Source of the DNA: an uncultured Pelagibacteraceae bacterium
GTDB taxonomy: Bacteria > Pseudomonadota > Alphaproteobacteria > Pelagibacterales > Pelagibacteraceae
Direction of reading: 5' to 3'
NCBI GenBank assembly: GCA_902544345.1
Contig: CACCBT010000003.1
Location: 1 to 43,146, forward strand
DNA: 43,146 nucleotides
This document shows, in pieces, positions 1 through 7,944 of this stretch. The notes under the pieces are model-generated. The model did no database searches. It was not told where the DNA came from and saw only the letters and a program-made list of their open reading frames with translations. The first letter of the stretch is position 1. Each line of letters begins with the position of its first letter. The position numbers were made by a program, and so were the translations under genes.

Positions 1-1118
1 GGTATTGCATAACCTGATATAGAAAAATTTGTAATATAATTAAGTATTTTGCTTTTAGCAATTCGGCTGCCATAGTTAATGTATAGAGAGATAGAAACTA
101 ATGTAATACTGGCCAATCCTACTAATAAAAGAGTATTAAGATTAAGTTTTAACAAATCTAAATCTTGGATATACTTAGGAAACTTGATAGTCCAGTATAC
201 CATCTGAGATACTGGAAATATAAAACTTATAAATAGTACTGAAGAGCAAAAAAATACTGCTAAAAAGGATTTTTTACCAGACAATTTAATTTTATTTATA
301 GGTTTGAAACCTCTTCCTGGTTGATGATATTTAGCTTCTTTTCTAGAATAAATTTCAATTGAAAATAACAACAAAATAAAAATTAATAGAATAAAAGAAA
401 TTTGATTAGCTGTATTTAGATCATCAAATGATAACCAAGAATTATAAATTCCTGTAGTTAAAGTTGAAACACTAAAAAAAGATACTGTCCCAAAATCTGA
501 TAAACACTCCATAGCTACTAATGATAAACCTGCAATTATTGCTGGTCTTGCTGATGGTAAAATTATTTTTAAAAATGTTTCGTATTCAGAGAGTCCTAAA
601 TTTTTTCCAACCTCAATATAATTACTTGATTGATAAAAAAATGAAGATCTTGCCAATACGTATACATATGGAAATAATGAAAAGGAAATAGCTAATATTG
701 AGCCAAAGACCCCGTCAATTTTAGGTATAAAATTGTTGTAATTACCTTCACCAAAAAAATATGTAAATATTGAGAATGCAGTTCCATAATTTTCAAAAAA
801 AGCTATTATAGAAAAAGCATAAATATATCCCGGCACTGCAAAAGCTAGAATCAATGCCCAGCTAAAAAAATTTGAAAAAGGAAATTCATAAAAGGAAACA
901 AAATAAGCACTTGTTACACCTAAGAATAATGTAATCAAAAGAACAAAAAATAATATTGTTAGGGAGTTAAAGATATAATCTAAAAGAAAAGTGTTTTTTA
1001 AGATTGTAAAATAATTACTTGTTTCTTGGAAAAAACTAAAAAAAACAGTTAATATAGGCAGAGATACTACAAGAGCTATAATCAATGAACTAAAAAACCA
1101 CAAATTATACTTTGTCAT
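1..1118 (-). CDS. fbpB: Ferric-iron ABC transporter permease (FbpB/SfuB type), 3' end off the window
   Basis: Inner-membrane permease of a ferric-iron importer. I translated it by hand: it begins MTKYNLWFFSSLIIALV and stays open to the window edge (at least 372 residues). The protein is a string of hydrophobic segments. A permease EAA-type cytoplasmic loop reads EVGKNLGLSEYETFLKI followed by LPSARPAI, which docks the ATPase. FbpB-type permeases are duplicated, about 500-550 residues with two such loops, so the second half is only partly visible. The start is ATG at 1118, with GGAG about 12 bases upstream and 26 bases after the fbpA stop, so it is co-transcribed with fbpA. The ATPase is expected beyond the left edge. 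Family confidence is high; metal specificity is inferred from fbpA and the Fur sites. Confidence 0.88.
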   Translation of the reverse strand, partial: MTKYNLWFFSSLIIALVVSLPILTVFFSFFQETSNYFTILKNTFLLDYIFNSLTILFFVLLITLFLGVTSAYFVSFYEFPFSNFFSWALILAFAVPGYIYAFSIIAFFENYGTAFSIFTYFFGEGNYNNFIPKIDGVFGSILAISFSLFPYVYVLARSSFFYQSSNYIEVGKNLGLSEYETFLKIILPSARPAIIAGLSLVAMECLSDFGTVSFFSVSTLTTGIYNSWLSFDDLNTANQISFILLIFILLLFSIEIYSRKEAKYHQPGRGFKPINKIKLSGKKSFLAVFFCSSVLFISFIFPVSQMVYWTIKFPKYIQDLDLLKLNLNTLLLVGLASITLVSISLYINYGSRIAKSKILNYITNFSISGYAI

Positions 1119-1144
1119 ACTTGTAGATATCTCCTATAAAATTA

Positions 1145-2164
1145 CTACTTCCAGCCTGCTGCAGTCATTATTTCTAAAGCATCTGCTTGTCTTTTTCCGT
1201 AATTAACAACTTTTGTTTTTAGATCTTGTTTGAAATCTAATCCCATTTTTACAACAAGTGGATGCGGAGATACACCTTTAATCATTGGATACTCAAAAGT
1301 ATTATTTACTATATGATTTTGAGCTTCTTCACTTAATAAGAACTCAACTAATTTTATCGCATTAGCTTTATTCGGTGCACCTTTAACAAGCCCTGCTCCA
1401 CTAATATTCATATGAGTTCCTCTCCCATCTTGATTAGGAAAGAAAGGTTTTACTTTTTTAGCAGCAGCTTGCTGTTCTGGTCCTTTTTTTCCAGAAAGCA
1501 TAAGTGCTAAGTAATAAGTATTAGCTACTGCTATATCAGCTTCTCCTGCTGCAACAGCAAGTATCTGAGCTCTATCATTTCCCTTTGGAGATCTAACCAT
1601 ATTTGAAACCATACCTTTTGACCAATCAGCTATTTTACCCTTTCCATTATTTTTAATTAATGAAGCTACAAGTGATTGATTGTAAATATTGTTTGAAGCT
1701 CTAATTACTAATCTGCCTTTCCATTTTGGATCAGCTAAACTTTCGTAAGTTAAACCAGCTAATTCTTCGCCGCTTACTCTCTCTGGGGCAAAATACACAA
1801 TTCTGGCTCTTTTCGCTATACCAGTCCATTTTGATGTTCTAAAGTTACTTGGCACAGCAGATTTAATGGCTGCACTAGTAAGTCCCCCTTGAAGATTTGC
1901 TTCAAAAGCACCTAGTCTTCCAGCGTCTGCTGTAATGTACAGATCTGCTTTGCTATCAGCTCCCTCTTCTATTATCCTTTTTTCTAAAGCACCTGACTTT
2001 CCTGATACAACATTTACTTTAATTCCTGTTTTAGCAGTAAACTTCTCATAAAGTTGAACATCAGAGTCATAATGTCTTGCGCTAAATATATTTACTTCGT
2101 TTGCAAATAGACTTCCTGCAAATGCAATTAAAAATAGGTAGCTTATTATTAAAGTTTTTTTCAT
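1145..2164 (-). CDS. fbpA: Periplasmic ferric-iron-binding protein (FbpA/FutA family)
   Basis: Solute-binding protein that captures Fe3+ in the periplasm and delivers it to FbpB. The protein is 339 residues, normal for the family. A signal peptide covers residues 1-21, with the mature end after SLFA at NEVNIFSARHY, the usual opening of iron-binding FbpA/FutA proteins. The tandem tyrosines in NTYYLALML match the iron-coordinating position of the family. An upstream start exists in the same frame (2194), but it would place a charged, isoleucine-rich stretch before the signal peptide. ATG at 2164, preceded by AGAGGAAT, is preferred. Two Fur-type palindromes lie 15-56 bases upstream, so repression by iron is likely. 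The gene heads an operon with fbpB. Confidence 0.93.
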   Translation of the reverse strand: MKKTLIISYLFLIAFAGSLFANEVNIFSARHYDSDVQLYEKFTAKTGIKVNVVSGKSGALEKRIIEEGADSKADLYITADAGRLGAFEANLQGGLTSAAIKSAVPSNFRTSKWTGIAKRARIVYFAPERVSGEELAGLTYESLADPKWKGRLVIRASNNIYNQSLVASLIKNNGKGKIADWSKGMVSNMVRSPKGNDRAQILAVAAGEADIAVANTYYLALMLSGKKGPEQQAAAKKVKPFFPNQDGRGTHMNISGAGLVKGAPNKANAIKLVEFLLSEEAQNHIVNNTFEYPMIKGVSPHPLVVKMGLDFKQDLKTKVVNYGKRQADALEIMTAAGWK

Positions 2165-2178
2165 TATTCCTCTTTTGT

Positions 2179-2193
2179 TGATAATGATTATCA
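2179..2193. promoter_or_regulatory. Fur box 1, exact 7-1-7 palindrome
   Basis: TGATAATGATTATCA matches the Fur 7-1-7 consensus exactly. It lies 15 bases upstream of the fbpA start, where a bound repressor would block transcription start or elongation. A second copy is 27 bases further upstream. Confidence 0.85.
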
Positions 2194-2205
2194 TTTACAA
2201 TGTAT

Positions 2206-2220
2206 TGAGAATGATTATCA
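2206..2220. promoter_or_regulatory. Fur box 2, near-exact 7-1-7 palindrome
   Basis: TGAGAATGATTATCA differs from the Fur consensus by one base. It is spaced 27 bases from box 1, start to start, or roughly two and a half helical turns. It sits between fbpA and the divergent small gene at 2292, so it could control both. Confidence 0.8.
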
Positions 2221-2248
2221 TTTGCATAATTGACGCACTCTCAAAGGG

Positions 2249-2254
2249 TATAAT
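2249..2254 (+). promoter_or_regulatory. Candidate -10 box for the small gene at 2292
   Basis: TATAAT lies 38 bases upstream of the ATG at 2292. The nearest -35-like element, TTGACG at 2230-2235, is only 13 bases away, shorter than the usual 16-18, so the -35 assignment is uncertain. Fur box 2 ends 28 bases upstream of this hexamer. Confidence 0.4.
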
Positions 2255-2291
2255 CTGTTGATAACTTTAAAAAAATAGAGTTAATAGAGGC

Positions 2292-2507
2292 ATGTTACAA
2301 ATTAATCCGAAAAAATTTAAAAATATTGAAAACAAATCAATTCCTTCACCTTTAAGACCTAAATTCAGAAATAAAGCTCAAACAAATATATATTTTCTGT
2401 CAAAAAGAAAATTTCAAAGCGAAAAAAAACAATCAATGCTGAGAAGTGTAAAGTTTATCTCAGGAATTATTATTTTAGTAGTTTGTGGTTATATCTTGTC
2501 TAATTAA
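2292..2507 (+). CDS. Small predicted single-span membrane protein, unknown function
   Basis: A 71-residue ORF that I do not recognise. Residues 1-48 are lysine-, asparagine- and proline-rich with a strong positive charge. Residues about 53-69 form one hydrophobic span (FISGIIILVVCGYIL), and only two residues follow it. That layout predicts a tail-anchored or N-in membrane protein. The start has AGAGG very close to it. The gene is divergent from fbpA across the two Fur boxes and runs into the hydratase gene tail to tail, overlapping it by 8 bases. A perfect TATAAT upstream supports expression. An iron-related role is only a guess from position. Confidence 0.55.
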   Translation: MLQINPKKFKNIENKSIPSPLRPKFRNKAQTNIYFLSKRKFQSEKKQSMLRSVKFISGIIILVVCGYILSN

Positions 2508-3276
2508 TTTTAGTTTTCACAGATCCCAATTTTTCAATTTTACCCTTGTATACACCTTTGCTTAAAATTGGAACAACACCTACTGATGAACCAGTAAAAA
2601 CATAAAAATCTTTATGATGTTTTATTTTATCTCTCTGAAGCTTTTTTAAAACAAATAATAAAGAGTTCATCGGATTAATATAAACAGTGTTAGTATTTCC
2701 ATTTACAGACTGTTTAATTTTCGAATTAGAAATGTTAGTTTTTAAATTTTTAACATTATTATTTCGAAATTTTTTTTTGGGGCCAATAACAAATTTTATA
2801 TTAGCTCCGAAGTCAGAACATAAGTCTCCGAAACTCTTTATCCCTTTTTTCTTTTGTCTATACCCAACTACCTCAATACATGGAGCTATGTAACTTATAA
2901 ATTTGTTCATATTATTTTTTGATATTCTCTTTTTGTAATTAAAAAAATCCTTTTTAAGAAGATAACAAACCTCAAGTTCAATTCCTAAAGTGTATTTATT
3001 AATTTTTACAGATTTATTATTTTTTAAAACATTATGTTTGTATACAGATGCGTAGAAAGGTTCTTTTTCTTTAAGTTTTTTTATAACAGGTATACCTGTT
3101 CCACCTGCTTTAAATCCAATGATTGGTTTTTTAATTTTACTTTCACATAATTTTCTAAATTTATCAGCGTTGGGAAGTTTTTTTGTATATTTAATTGAAA
3201 TCGGATTAATAATTTTATTGTTAAGAAAAGCGTTGACAAGCCTATTTGAAATTAAATCTAAATTTTTATTTTTCAT
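2500..3276 (-). CDS. FAH-superfamily hydratase/decarboxylase (2-keto-4-pentenoate hydratase type)
   Basis: This 258-residue protein matches the MhpD-like branch of the fumarylacetoacetate hydrolase fold, whose members hydrate or decarboxylate 2-keto acids using a divalent metal. Visible family features are GFKAGG near residue 54, an acidic motif around ELEVCYLL where the family has EIAFVL, APCIEVVGYR, and the closing segment FYVFTGSSVGVVPI that matches the usual SGS..PV pattern. The substrate cannot be read from the sequence, and the protein is unusually lysine-rich. Its ATG overlaps the pfk stop in a TAATG junction, so it is translationally coupled to phosphofructokinase. Confidence 0.7.
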   Translation of the reverse strand: MKNKNLDLISNRLVNAFLNNKIINPISIKYTKKLPNADKFRKLCESKIKKPIIGFKAGGTGIPVIKKLKEKEPFYASVYKHNVLKNNKSVKINKYTLGIELEVCYLLKKDFFNYKKRISKNNMNKFISYIAPCIEVVGYRQKKKGIKSFGDLCSDFGANIKFVIGPKKKFRNNNVKNLKTNISNSKIKQSVNGNTNTVYINPMNSLLFVLKKLQRDKIKHHKDFYVFTGSSVGVVPILSKGVYKGKIEKLGSVKTKIN

Positions 3277-4364
3277 TAAATATCATCTCCTAAATAAATT
3301 CCTAATGAAAGAGCTGTTTCAACCAAAGAGTCTTTTCTCTCAACATTTTTATATGTTTTAATTCCCTCATCAATAGGTACATCTACAACTCTTCTATCTC
3401 TCCAGGCAACCATTCGGTCAAATTTTTTTTGATTAAGCAAATCTACGGCATAAACTCCAAAGGCGCTCGCTAATATCCTATCACTAGCTGTTGGAGGCGC
3501 TCCTCTTTGAACATGGCCAAGAGATGTAACTCTACATTCAACTTCTGTTCTCTTCATCAATTCCTGAGCTACATAATCACCAATACCGCCTAGTCTTTGC
3601 TCACCATCCATATATTTGTGCACTACTTTTGACCCATCTTCTTTTTTTACTGCCTCTGCAACTACAATTAGTGAATGTTGGATATCGTTTTTTTTCATTA
3701 AGTTTAGTTTATTAATTATACCATCTATAGAGTACTTGATTTCTGGAATTAAAATAATGTCTGCGCCCCCTGCTATTCCGGCATTTAAAGCTATATGTCC
3801 TGCATCACGTCCCATGACTTCAAGTATCATAGACCTTCTATGACTTGCTGCAGTTGATTGTAGATTGTCTAAAGCTTGGGTAGCAACATCAACTGCAGTA
3901 TGAAAACCTATCGAACTTTCTGTTGCACCTACATCATTATCAATAGTTTTTGGAATAGCCACAATTTTCATATTGCCATCTTTTGCCAATTTTTTTAATA
4001 TTTGCATACTTCCATCCCCACCTATTATTATTAAGCCATCAAGTTTCATTGAGTGGTACCCTTCAATTATTTCTTTTGATTTATCAACGTGTTTTCCATC
4101 TTCCGTTGGCATTTTAAAAGGATTGCCTTTATTTGTAGAACCTAAAAAAGTTCCACCTTGCCTTAATAAATAACCTCCAAAAGTCTTGTGACCTAACCGT
4201 ATTGCATCAACTGGTCTTTTAATTAATCCAGCTGTACCATCTCTTATTCCAAATACCTCCATATTGTATTTATTTTTTGCTCTGTAAAAAATTGATCTAA
4301 TAGCAGCATTTAAACCACCACAATCTCCACCGCTTGTTAGAATTCCTATCTTTTTATTATTCAT
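3276..4364 (-). CDS. pfkA: 6-phosphofructokinase (PfkA superfamily)
   Basis: Cytoplasmic enzyme phosphorylating fructose 6-phosphate to the 1,6-bisphosphate, the committing step of Embden-Meyerhof glycolysis. The 362-residue protein has GGDCGGLN at 12-19, GGDGS at 115-119, PKTIDND at 138-144 and MGRDAGH at 174-180. Gly118 is the residue typical of ATP users, since PPi enzymes usually have Asp there. Lys139 occurs in PPi-dependent and in 'clade III' ATP-dependent enzymes. ATP is therefore the more likely donor, but not certain. The gene is divergent from pyk across 64 bases, so the two irreversible steps of glycolysis share a control region. The hydratase gene is coupled downstream. Confidence 0.93.
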   Translation of the reverse strand: MNNKKIGILTSGGDCGGLNAAIRSIFYRAKNKYNMEVFGIRDGTAGLIKRPVDAIRLGHKTFGGYLLRQGGTFLGSTNKGNPFKMPTEDGKHVDKSKEIIEGYHSMKLDGLIIIGGDGSMQILKKLAKDGNMKIVAIPKTIDNDVGATESSIGFHTAVDVATQALDNLQSTAASHRRSMILEVMGRDAGHIALNAGIAGGADIILIPEIKYSIDGIINKLNLMKKNDIQHSLIVVAEAVKKEDGSKVVHKYMDGEQRLGGIGDYVAQELMKRTEVECRVTSLGHVQRGAPPTASDRILASAFGVYAVDLLNQKKFDRMVAWRDRRVVDVPIDEGIKTYKNVERKDSLVETALSLGIYLGDDI

Positions 4365-4428
4365 TTAATTTATTTTTCTTTAATATTTTTTTTTAAGAGA
4401 AGAGGTGTTATAACATAAAAAACTCTTA
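4365..4428. promoter_or_regulatory. Divergent pfk/pyk promoter region
   Basis: These 64 bases separate the two start codons. On the plus strand TATAAC at 4409-4414 is a reasonable -10 box, placing the pyk transcript start about 7-10 bases before its ATG. The pyk leader would then be very short, and no Shine-Dalgarno sequence is visible. The minus-strand promoter is not distinguishable in the A/T runs. Confidence 0.45.
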
Positions 4429-5841
4429 ATGGAAAAAAAAGCAAAAATTTTAGCTACACTTGGCCCATCAATTTATAATGAATCTAAGTTGAATAAGCTT
4501 GTAGAGCTTGGGGTTGATGCTTTTAGGATAAACTTTAGTCATGATACCAGTGGAATAAAGAAAATTATTTCACGAATAAGAAAAATTGAGAAAAGAAAAG
4601 GTAAAAAAATTTCTCTAATAGCGGATTTACAAGGAATTAAGTTAAGAATTGGAAAAGTAAAAAATGGGAGTCAAAAAATTAGATTTAATCAAAAGTTTAT
4701 TTTAGATAATAGAAGTCAAACAGGAAATAATCTAAGGGTTAACTTTCCATATACAAAAGTATTTAAAAAATTAAAAAAAGGGAACAAAATTTTAATTGAT
4801 GATGGAAAATTTTTATTTTCTGTCATTGGAAAATCTAAAAATTCTATAATTACTAAATGTAAAAGTCATAATTGTATAATACGAAGTAATAAAGGTGTCC
4901 ATATTCCTAATCTAAATATGTCTTTTAATAATCTTACTTCAAAAGATAAAAAAGACATTAAAACAGCAACTAACCTTGGTTGTAATTGGATTGCATTGTC
5001 TTTTTTACAAAATGAAAAAATTATTCTTGAAGCAAGAAAATTGATTAGAAAAGATATTGGGATTATTTCAAAAATTGAAAATAAAGTTGCATTAATGAAT
5101 ATTAATAAAATAATAAAGTTTACTGATGCAGTTATGGTGGCAAGAGGTGATTTAGCAATTGACATTGGACATAGTGAAGTACCAAAAGTTCAATTAAGTC
5201 TAATAAAAAAATGCTCTCAGAATTCTAAATCAGTTATTGTGGCAACACAAATGCTTGAAAGTATGATTGAAAATAATACTGCAACTAGAGCAGAGGTTAA
5301 TGATATTGCTACAGCTATTTTTCAAGGTGCTGATACAGTTATGTTATCTGCAGAAGCAGCCATTGGTAAATTTCCCACTCAAGCCGTATCCACTATGACA
5401 CAAACAATATTATCAACAGAAAAATATAAGAGACAACACATAGAAGATTTTAAAAATTCAATAATAGCAAATAGAGATCCAGTAAAATCAATTCTGTTGT
5501 CAGTAAAAAATATTGCTTATAATCCGAATGTTAAAGCAATCATAGTTTTTTCAAATTCAGGAAAATCAGCAAAACTTGTCTCAGCTATGAGGCCTGCTGC
5601 AAAAATTGTTGCTATTTCTCCAAATATAAATGTTTGCAGGCAAGTTTCTCTTATATGGGGTGTTCAATCAATAAATAGCCGTGATGCGAACGGGTGGAAA
5701 GATATGATGTCCATTTCAAAAGAAATTATTAAAAAATTAAAATTTGTTAAAAAAAATGACTTTGTGGTAATTACAGCTGGATTACCATTCGGTAAAGCGG
5801 GTATGACTAACATGGTGCGTCTATACAAGGTTAAATCATAA
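4429..5841 (+). CDS. pyk: Pyruvate kinase
   Basis: Converts phosphoenolpyruvate and ADP to pyruvate and ATP in the cytoplasm. The 470-residue protein has LGPS at 11-14, RINFSH at 33-38, ADLQGIKLRIG at 65-75, the catalytic-lysine segment ISKIEN, the cation and substrate segment VARGDLAIDIG, and the signature ATQMLESM followed by TRAEVNDIATA and DTVMLSAE. An alpha/beta C-terminal domain (about 340-470) is present, as in allosterically controlled enzymes. In the last signature Ala replaces the more common Thr or Ser after SAE, a tolerated change. The start follows a probable -10 box closely and lacks an obvious ribosome site. The stop overlaps the start of a 59-residue gene. Confidence 0.95.
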   Translation: MEKKAKILATLGPSIYNESKLNKLVELGVDAFRINFSHDTSGIKKIISRIRKIEKRKGKKISLIADLQGIKLRIGKVKNGSQKIRFNQKFILDNRSQTGNNLRVNFPYTKVFKKLKKGNKILIDDGKFLFSVIGKSKNSIITKCKSHNCIIRSNKGVHIPNLNMSFNNLTSKDKKDIKTATNLGCNWIALSFLQNEKIILEARKLIRKDIGIISKIENKVALMNINKIIKFTDAVMVARGDLAIDIGHSEVPKVQLSLIKKCSQNSKSVIVATQMLESMIENNTATRAEVNDIATAIFQGADTVMLSAEAAIGKFPTQAVSTMTQTILSTEKYKRQHIEDFKNSIIANRDPVKSILLSVKNIAYNPNVKAIIVFSNSGKSAKLVSAMRPAAKIVAISPNINVCRQVSLIWGVQSINSRDANGWKDMMSISKEIIKKLKFVKKNDFVVITAGLPFGKAGMTNMVRLYKVKS

Positions 5842-6020
5842 TGAAATATAATTACAGTATTGATGAAATTCTTAATGCTGTAAATGAGTTGCAAAATAAA
5901 AAGAAAAAAGTTGCTACACAAGTTAATATAAAAGAAAAAGATAAAAATATATCGAAAATTCCAAAAGATACATTGAAAATAATAGAAGATGCTGAAAAAA
6001 AATTTTTTTTAAAAAATTAA
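5841..6020 (+). CDS. Small charged protein translationally coupled to pyk, unknown function
   Basis: A 59-residue ORF. Its ATG shares one base with the pyk stop (TAATG), the coupling seen at other real junctions here. It begins MKYNYSIDEILNAVNEL and contains about one-quarter lysine, with a central polar stretch (residues 20-38) and a second helix-forming segment (IPKDTLKIIEDAEKKF, 40-55). It has no signal peptide or membrane span and should be cytoplasmic. The two amphipathic segments joined by a charged linker suggest a small adaptor or binding protein, but I do not recognise the family. The stop lies 3 bases from the stop of the convergent glycosyltransferase. Confidence 0.6.
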   Translation: MKYNYSIDEILNAVNELQNKKKKVATQVNIKEKDKNISKIPKDTLKIIEDAEKKFFLKN

Positions 6021-6033
6021 ATTTTAATTTTTT
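6011..6033. terminator. Possible bidirectional A/T hairpin terminator
   Basis: A nearly perfect A/T-only inverted repeat (AAAAAATTAA facing TTAATTTTTT, 3-base loop) spans the end of the 59-residue gene and the stop of the convergent glycosyltransferase. It would give a hairpin followed by U-rich sequence on either strand. An all-A/T stem is weak and such repeats arise by chance in this composition. Confidence 0.35.
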
Positions 6034-6893
6034 ATTACTTTTTCGTAAGGTCTATAGTTTGATGGCAGATTAAACATTGAGCTTAAAAGCCCTCTAAGCT
6101 CTGCAACTAAATACACTAAGTTTTTTTTGTTATAAAATATCGAATTTTTCGAAATTTTCATTATCAATTTGAATAAAATACCTAGACTTTTTCTTAAAGC
6201 ATAAAAAAAACCAAAATGTTTTTTAAAATAATAAAACTTACTCCAATTATAGTGCCAACATCTAGTAAGTGTAGCATAATGTTGTAAATTTTTATCATGA
6301 GAAGATGAGCCAATATGAAAAGTATTAATTTTTTTTGTAATAAATACTTTTTTATTTTTTTTTATTAATCTTCTTGCAAAATCATACGCTTCAAAATATA
6401 AAAAAAAATTTGCATCGAAGTAATCATTTTTATCAAAATTTTTTTTATTTATTAGCCAAGTGAGATCTACTAGGTCTACTTGTTCTAATAAATATTCATT
6501 ATTTTTTAATTTTGGGTAATTTTTATGAATTTCATAATTCGAATAGTCTTTTTTGCCTATGTCATAAGGTGTTATTATTGTAAAATCATCAAATTTTCTA
6601 ACTAGTTCAGATAGTTTTTCTAAACAATTATCTATTAATTTTACATCCGGTTGAGTTAAAAAAATATATTGATTTGATGATAAGTTAATTCCAAGATTAA
6701 ATGCTGCAGGATAGCCTATATTTTTATCAGGGATAACTACTTCAATATTTTTGTATTTATTTTCTAAATTTTTTTTTAAATTAAAATCTCTACTATTTTC
6801 TATTATTATTATTTCATAAGAATTATTTATTTCTTTAATTCTGTCTTCTAAAAGTCCTGAACTAAAAAAGGATGGTATAACAACAGATATCAT
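6024..6893 (-). CDS. GT2-family glycosyltransferase
   Basis: A 289-residue GT-A fold transferase, probably adding a sugar to a surface polysaccharide or lipopolysaccharide precursor. The N-terminus MISVVIPSF starts the nucleotide-binding fold, followed by IIIIENS, the GT2 motif NIGYPAAFNLGI, and FLTQPDVKLI, where PDV replaces the usual DxD metal-binding triad. The rest resembles rhamnosyltransferase-like members, with a basic, aromatic C-terminal part (about 210-260) that may touch the membrane. Donor and acceptor cannot be told. It lies 15 bases downstream of gap and is probably co-transcribed with it, although its role has no obvious link to glycolysis. Confidence 0.8.
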   Translation of the reverse strand: MISVVIPSFFSSGLLEDRIKEINNSYEIIIIENSRDFNLKKNLENKYKNIEVVIPDKNIGYPAAFNLGINLSSNQYIFLTQPDVKLIDNCLEKLSELVRKFDDFTIITPYDIGKKDYSNYEIHKNYPKLKNNEYLLEQVDLVDLTWLINKKNFDKNDYFDANFFLYFEAYDFARRLIKKNKKVFITKKINTFHIGSSSHDKNLQHYATLTRCWHYNWSKFYYFKKHFGFFYALRKSLGILFKLIMKISKNSIFYNKKNLVYLVAELRGLLSSMFNLPSNYRPYEKVIKN

Positions 6894-6908
6894 TATTTAT
6901 TGTTAATT

Positions 6909-7919
6909 TTAATAACCATTTAAATTAGATATTTGTATAGCTGTGTCACACATTCTGTTAGAGAAACCCCACTCATTATCATACCAAGATAATACTCTGC
7001 TAAACTTGCCTTTAATAACTTGCGTTTGAGTTACGTCAAATATTGAGCTATGAGGATTATGATTAAAATCTTTAGATACCAATGGTTTTTGATTTATATC
7101 TAAGACACCTTTCAACTCACTTTTAGCAGCACCGATCATAGCTTCATTAATATTCTGAGGTGATACATCTTTTTCAGTCACAAGCGTAAAGTCGATCAAT
7201 GAAACATTTGGAGTTGGGACTCTAATAGCTGTACCATCTAATTTACCTTTTAAGCTTGGCAGGACTAAGCTCATAGCTTTAGCTGCGCCTGTTGAAGTGG
7301 GTATCATGGCACCCTCAGTAGATCTAGCTCTTCTTAAGTCTTTATGCAATGTATCTAAAAGTTTTTGATCTCCAGTATAACTGTGAATAGTAGTCATATA
7401 TCCATAACTTATCCCAAAGTTTTTTTCTAAAACCATAGCTACAGGAGCTAAACAATTTGTTGTGCAAGACCCGTTTGAAATAATATTATGTTCTTTATTT
7501 AACTCTTTGCTATTAACGCCTTGAACAATTGTAAAATCTACTTCTTTTCCTGGAGCCGAGATTATTACTTTTTTAGCTCCACCTTTAATATGTTTTTCTG
7601 CTGAGGATTTATCTAAAAATATACCAGTGCATTCTAAAACTACATCAGCTCCTACTTTTCCCCAAGGAATATTAGCTGGATCCTTCTCTGCAAAAACTTT
7701 TATTTCTTGATTGCTTATTTTAAAACCATCTTTGGAAGTTTGAATATCCTCATTAATAATTCCATGGGTGCTATCATATTTAATTAAATGTGCATTTGTT
7801 TCGATAGATCCTAGATCATTTATTGCAACTACTTGAATTTTATTTTTATAATTTTCTAATATAGCTCTTAAAATTAATCTTCCTATTCTTCCAAAACCGT
7901 TGATACCGATTTTTACCAT
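6909..7919 (-). CDS. gap: Glyceraldehyde-3-phosphate dehydrogenase, type I
   Basis: Oxidises and phosphorylates glyceraldehyde 3-phosphate to 1,3-bisphosphoglycerate. The protein is 336 residues, the standard length. It has the Rossmann motif INGFGRIGR at 5-13. An Asp at the end of the second strand (AINDL) favours NAD over NADP. The active-site segment reads SNGSCTTNCLAP, with Gly replacing the usual Ala before SCTTN, and the C-terminal SWYDNEWG is intact. It follows the glycerol importer's DUF2160 gene by 25 bases, placing it at the end of the glycerol operon, where it would process triose phosphate derived from glycerol. Confidence 0.96.
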   Translation of the reverse strand: MVKIGINGFGRIGRLILRAILENYKNKIQVVAINDLGSIETNAHLIKYDSTHGIINEDIQTSKDGFKISNQEIKVFAEKDPANIPWGKVGADVVLECTGIFLDKSSAEKHIKGGAKKVIISAPGKEVDFTIVQGVNSKELNKEHNIISNGSCTTNCLAPVAMVLEKNFGISYGYMTTIHSYTGDQKLLDTLHKDLRRARSTEGAMIPTSTGAAKAMSLVLPSLKGKLDGTAIRVPTPNVSLIDFTLVTEKDVSPQNINEAMIGAAKSELKGVLDINQKPLVSKDFNHNPHSSIFDVTQTQVIKGKFSRVLSWYDNEWGFSNRMCDTAIQISNLNGY

Positions 7920-7944
7920 TTAAACTCCTTTTAAATGAATTTTA

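Noticed and set aside
2165-2194. Longer fbpA start
   Set aside because: It would put ten extra residues, including charges, before a good signal peptide, and ATG 2164 has a strong ribosome site.
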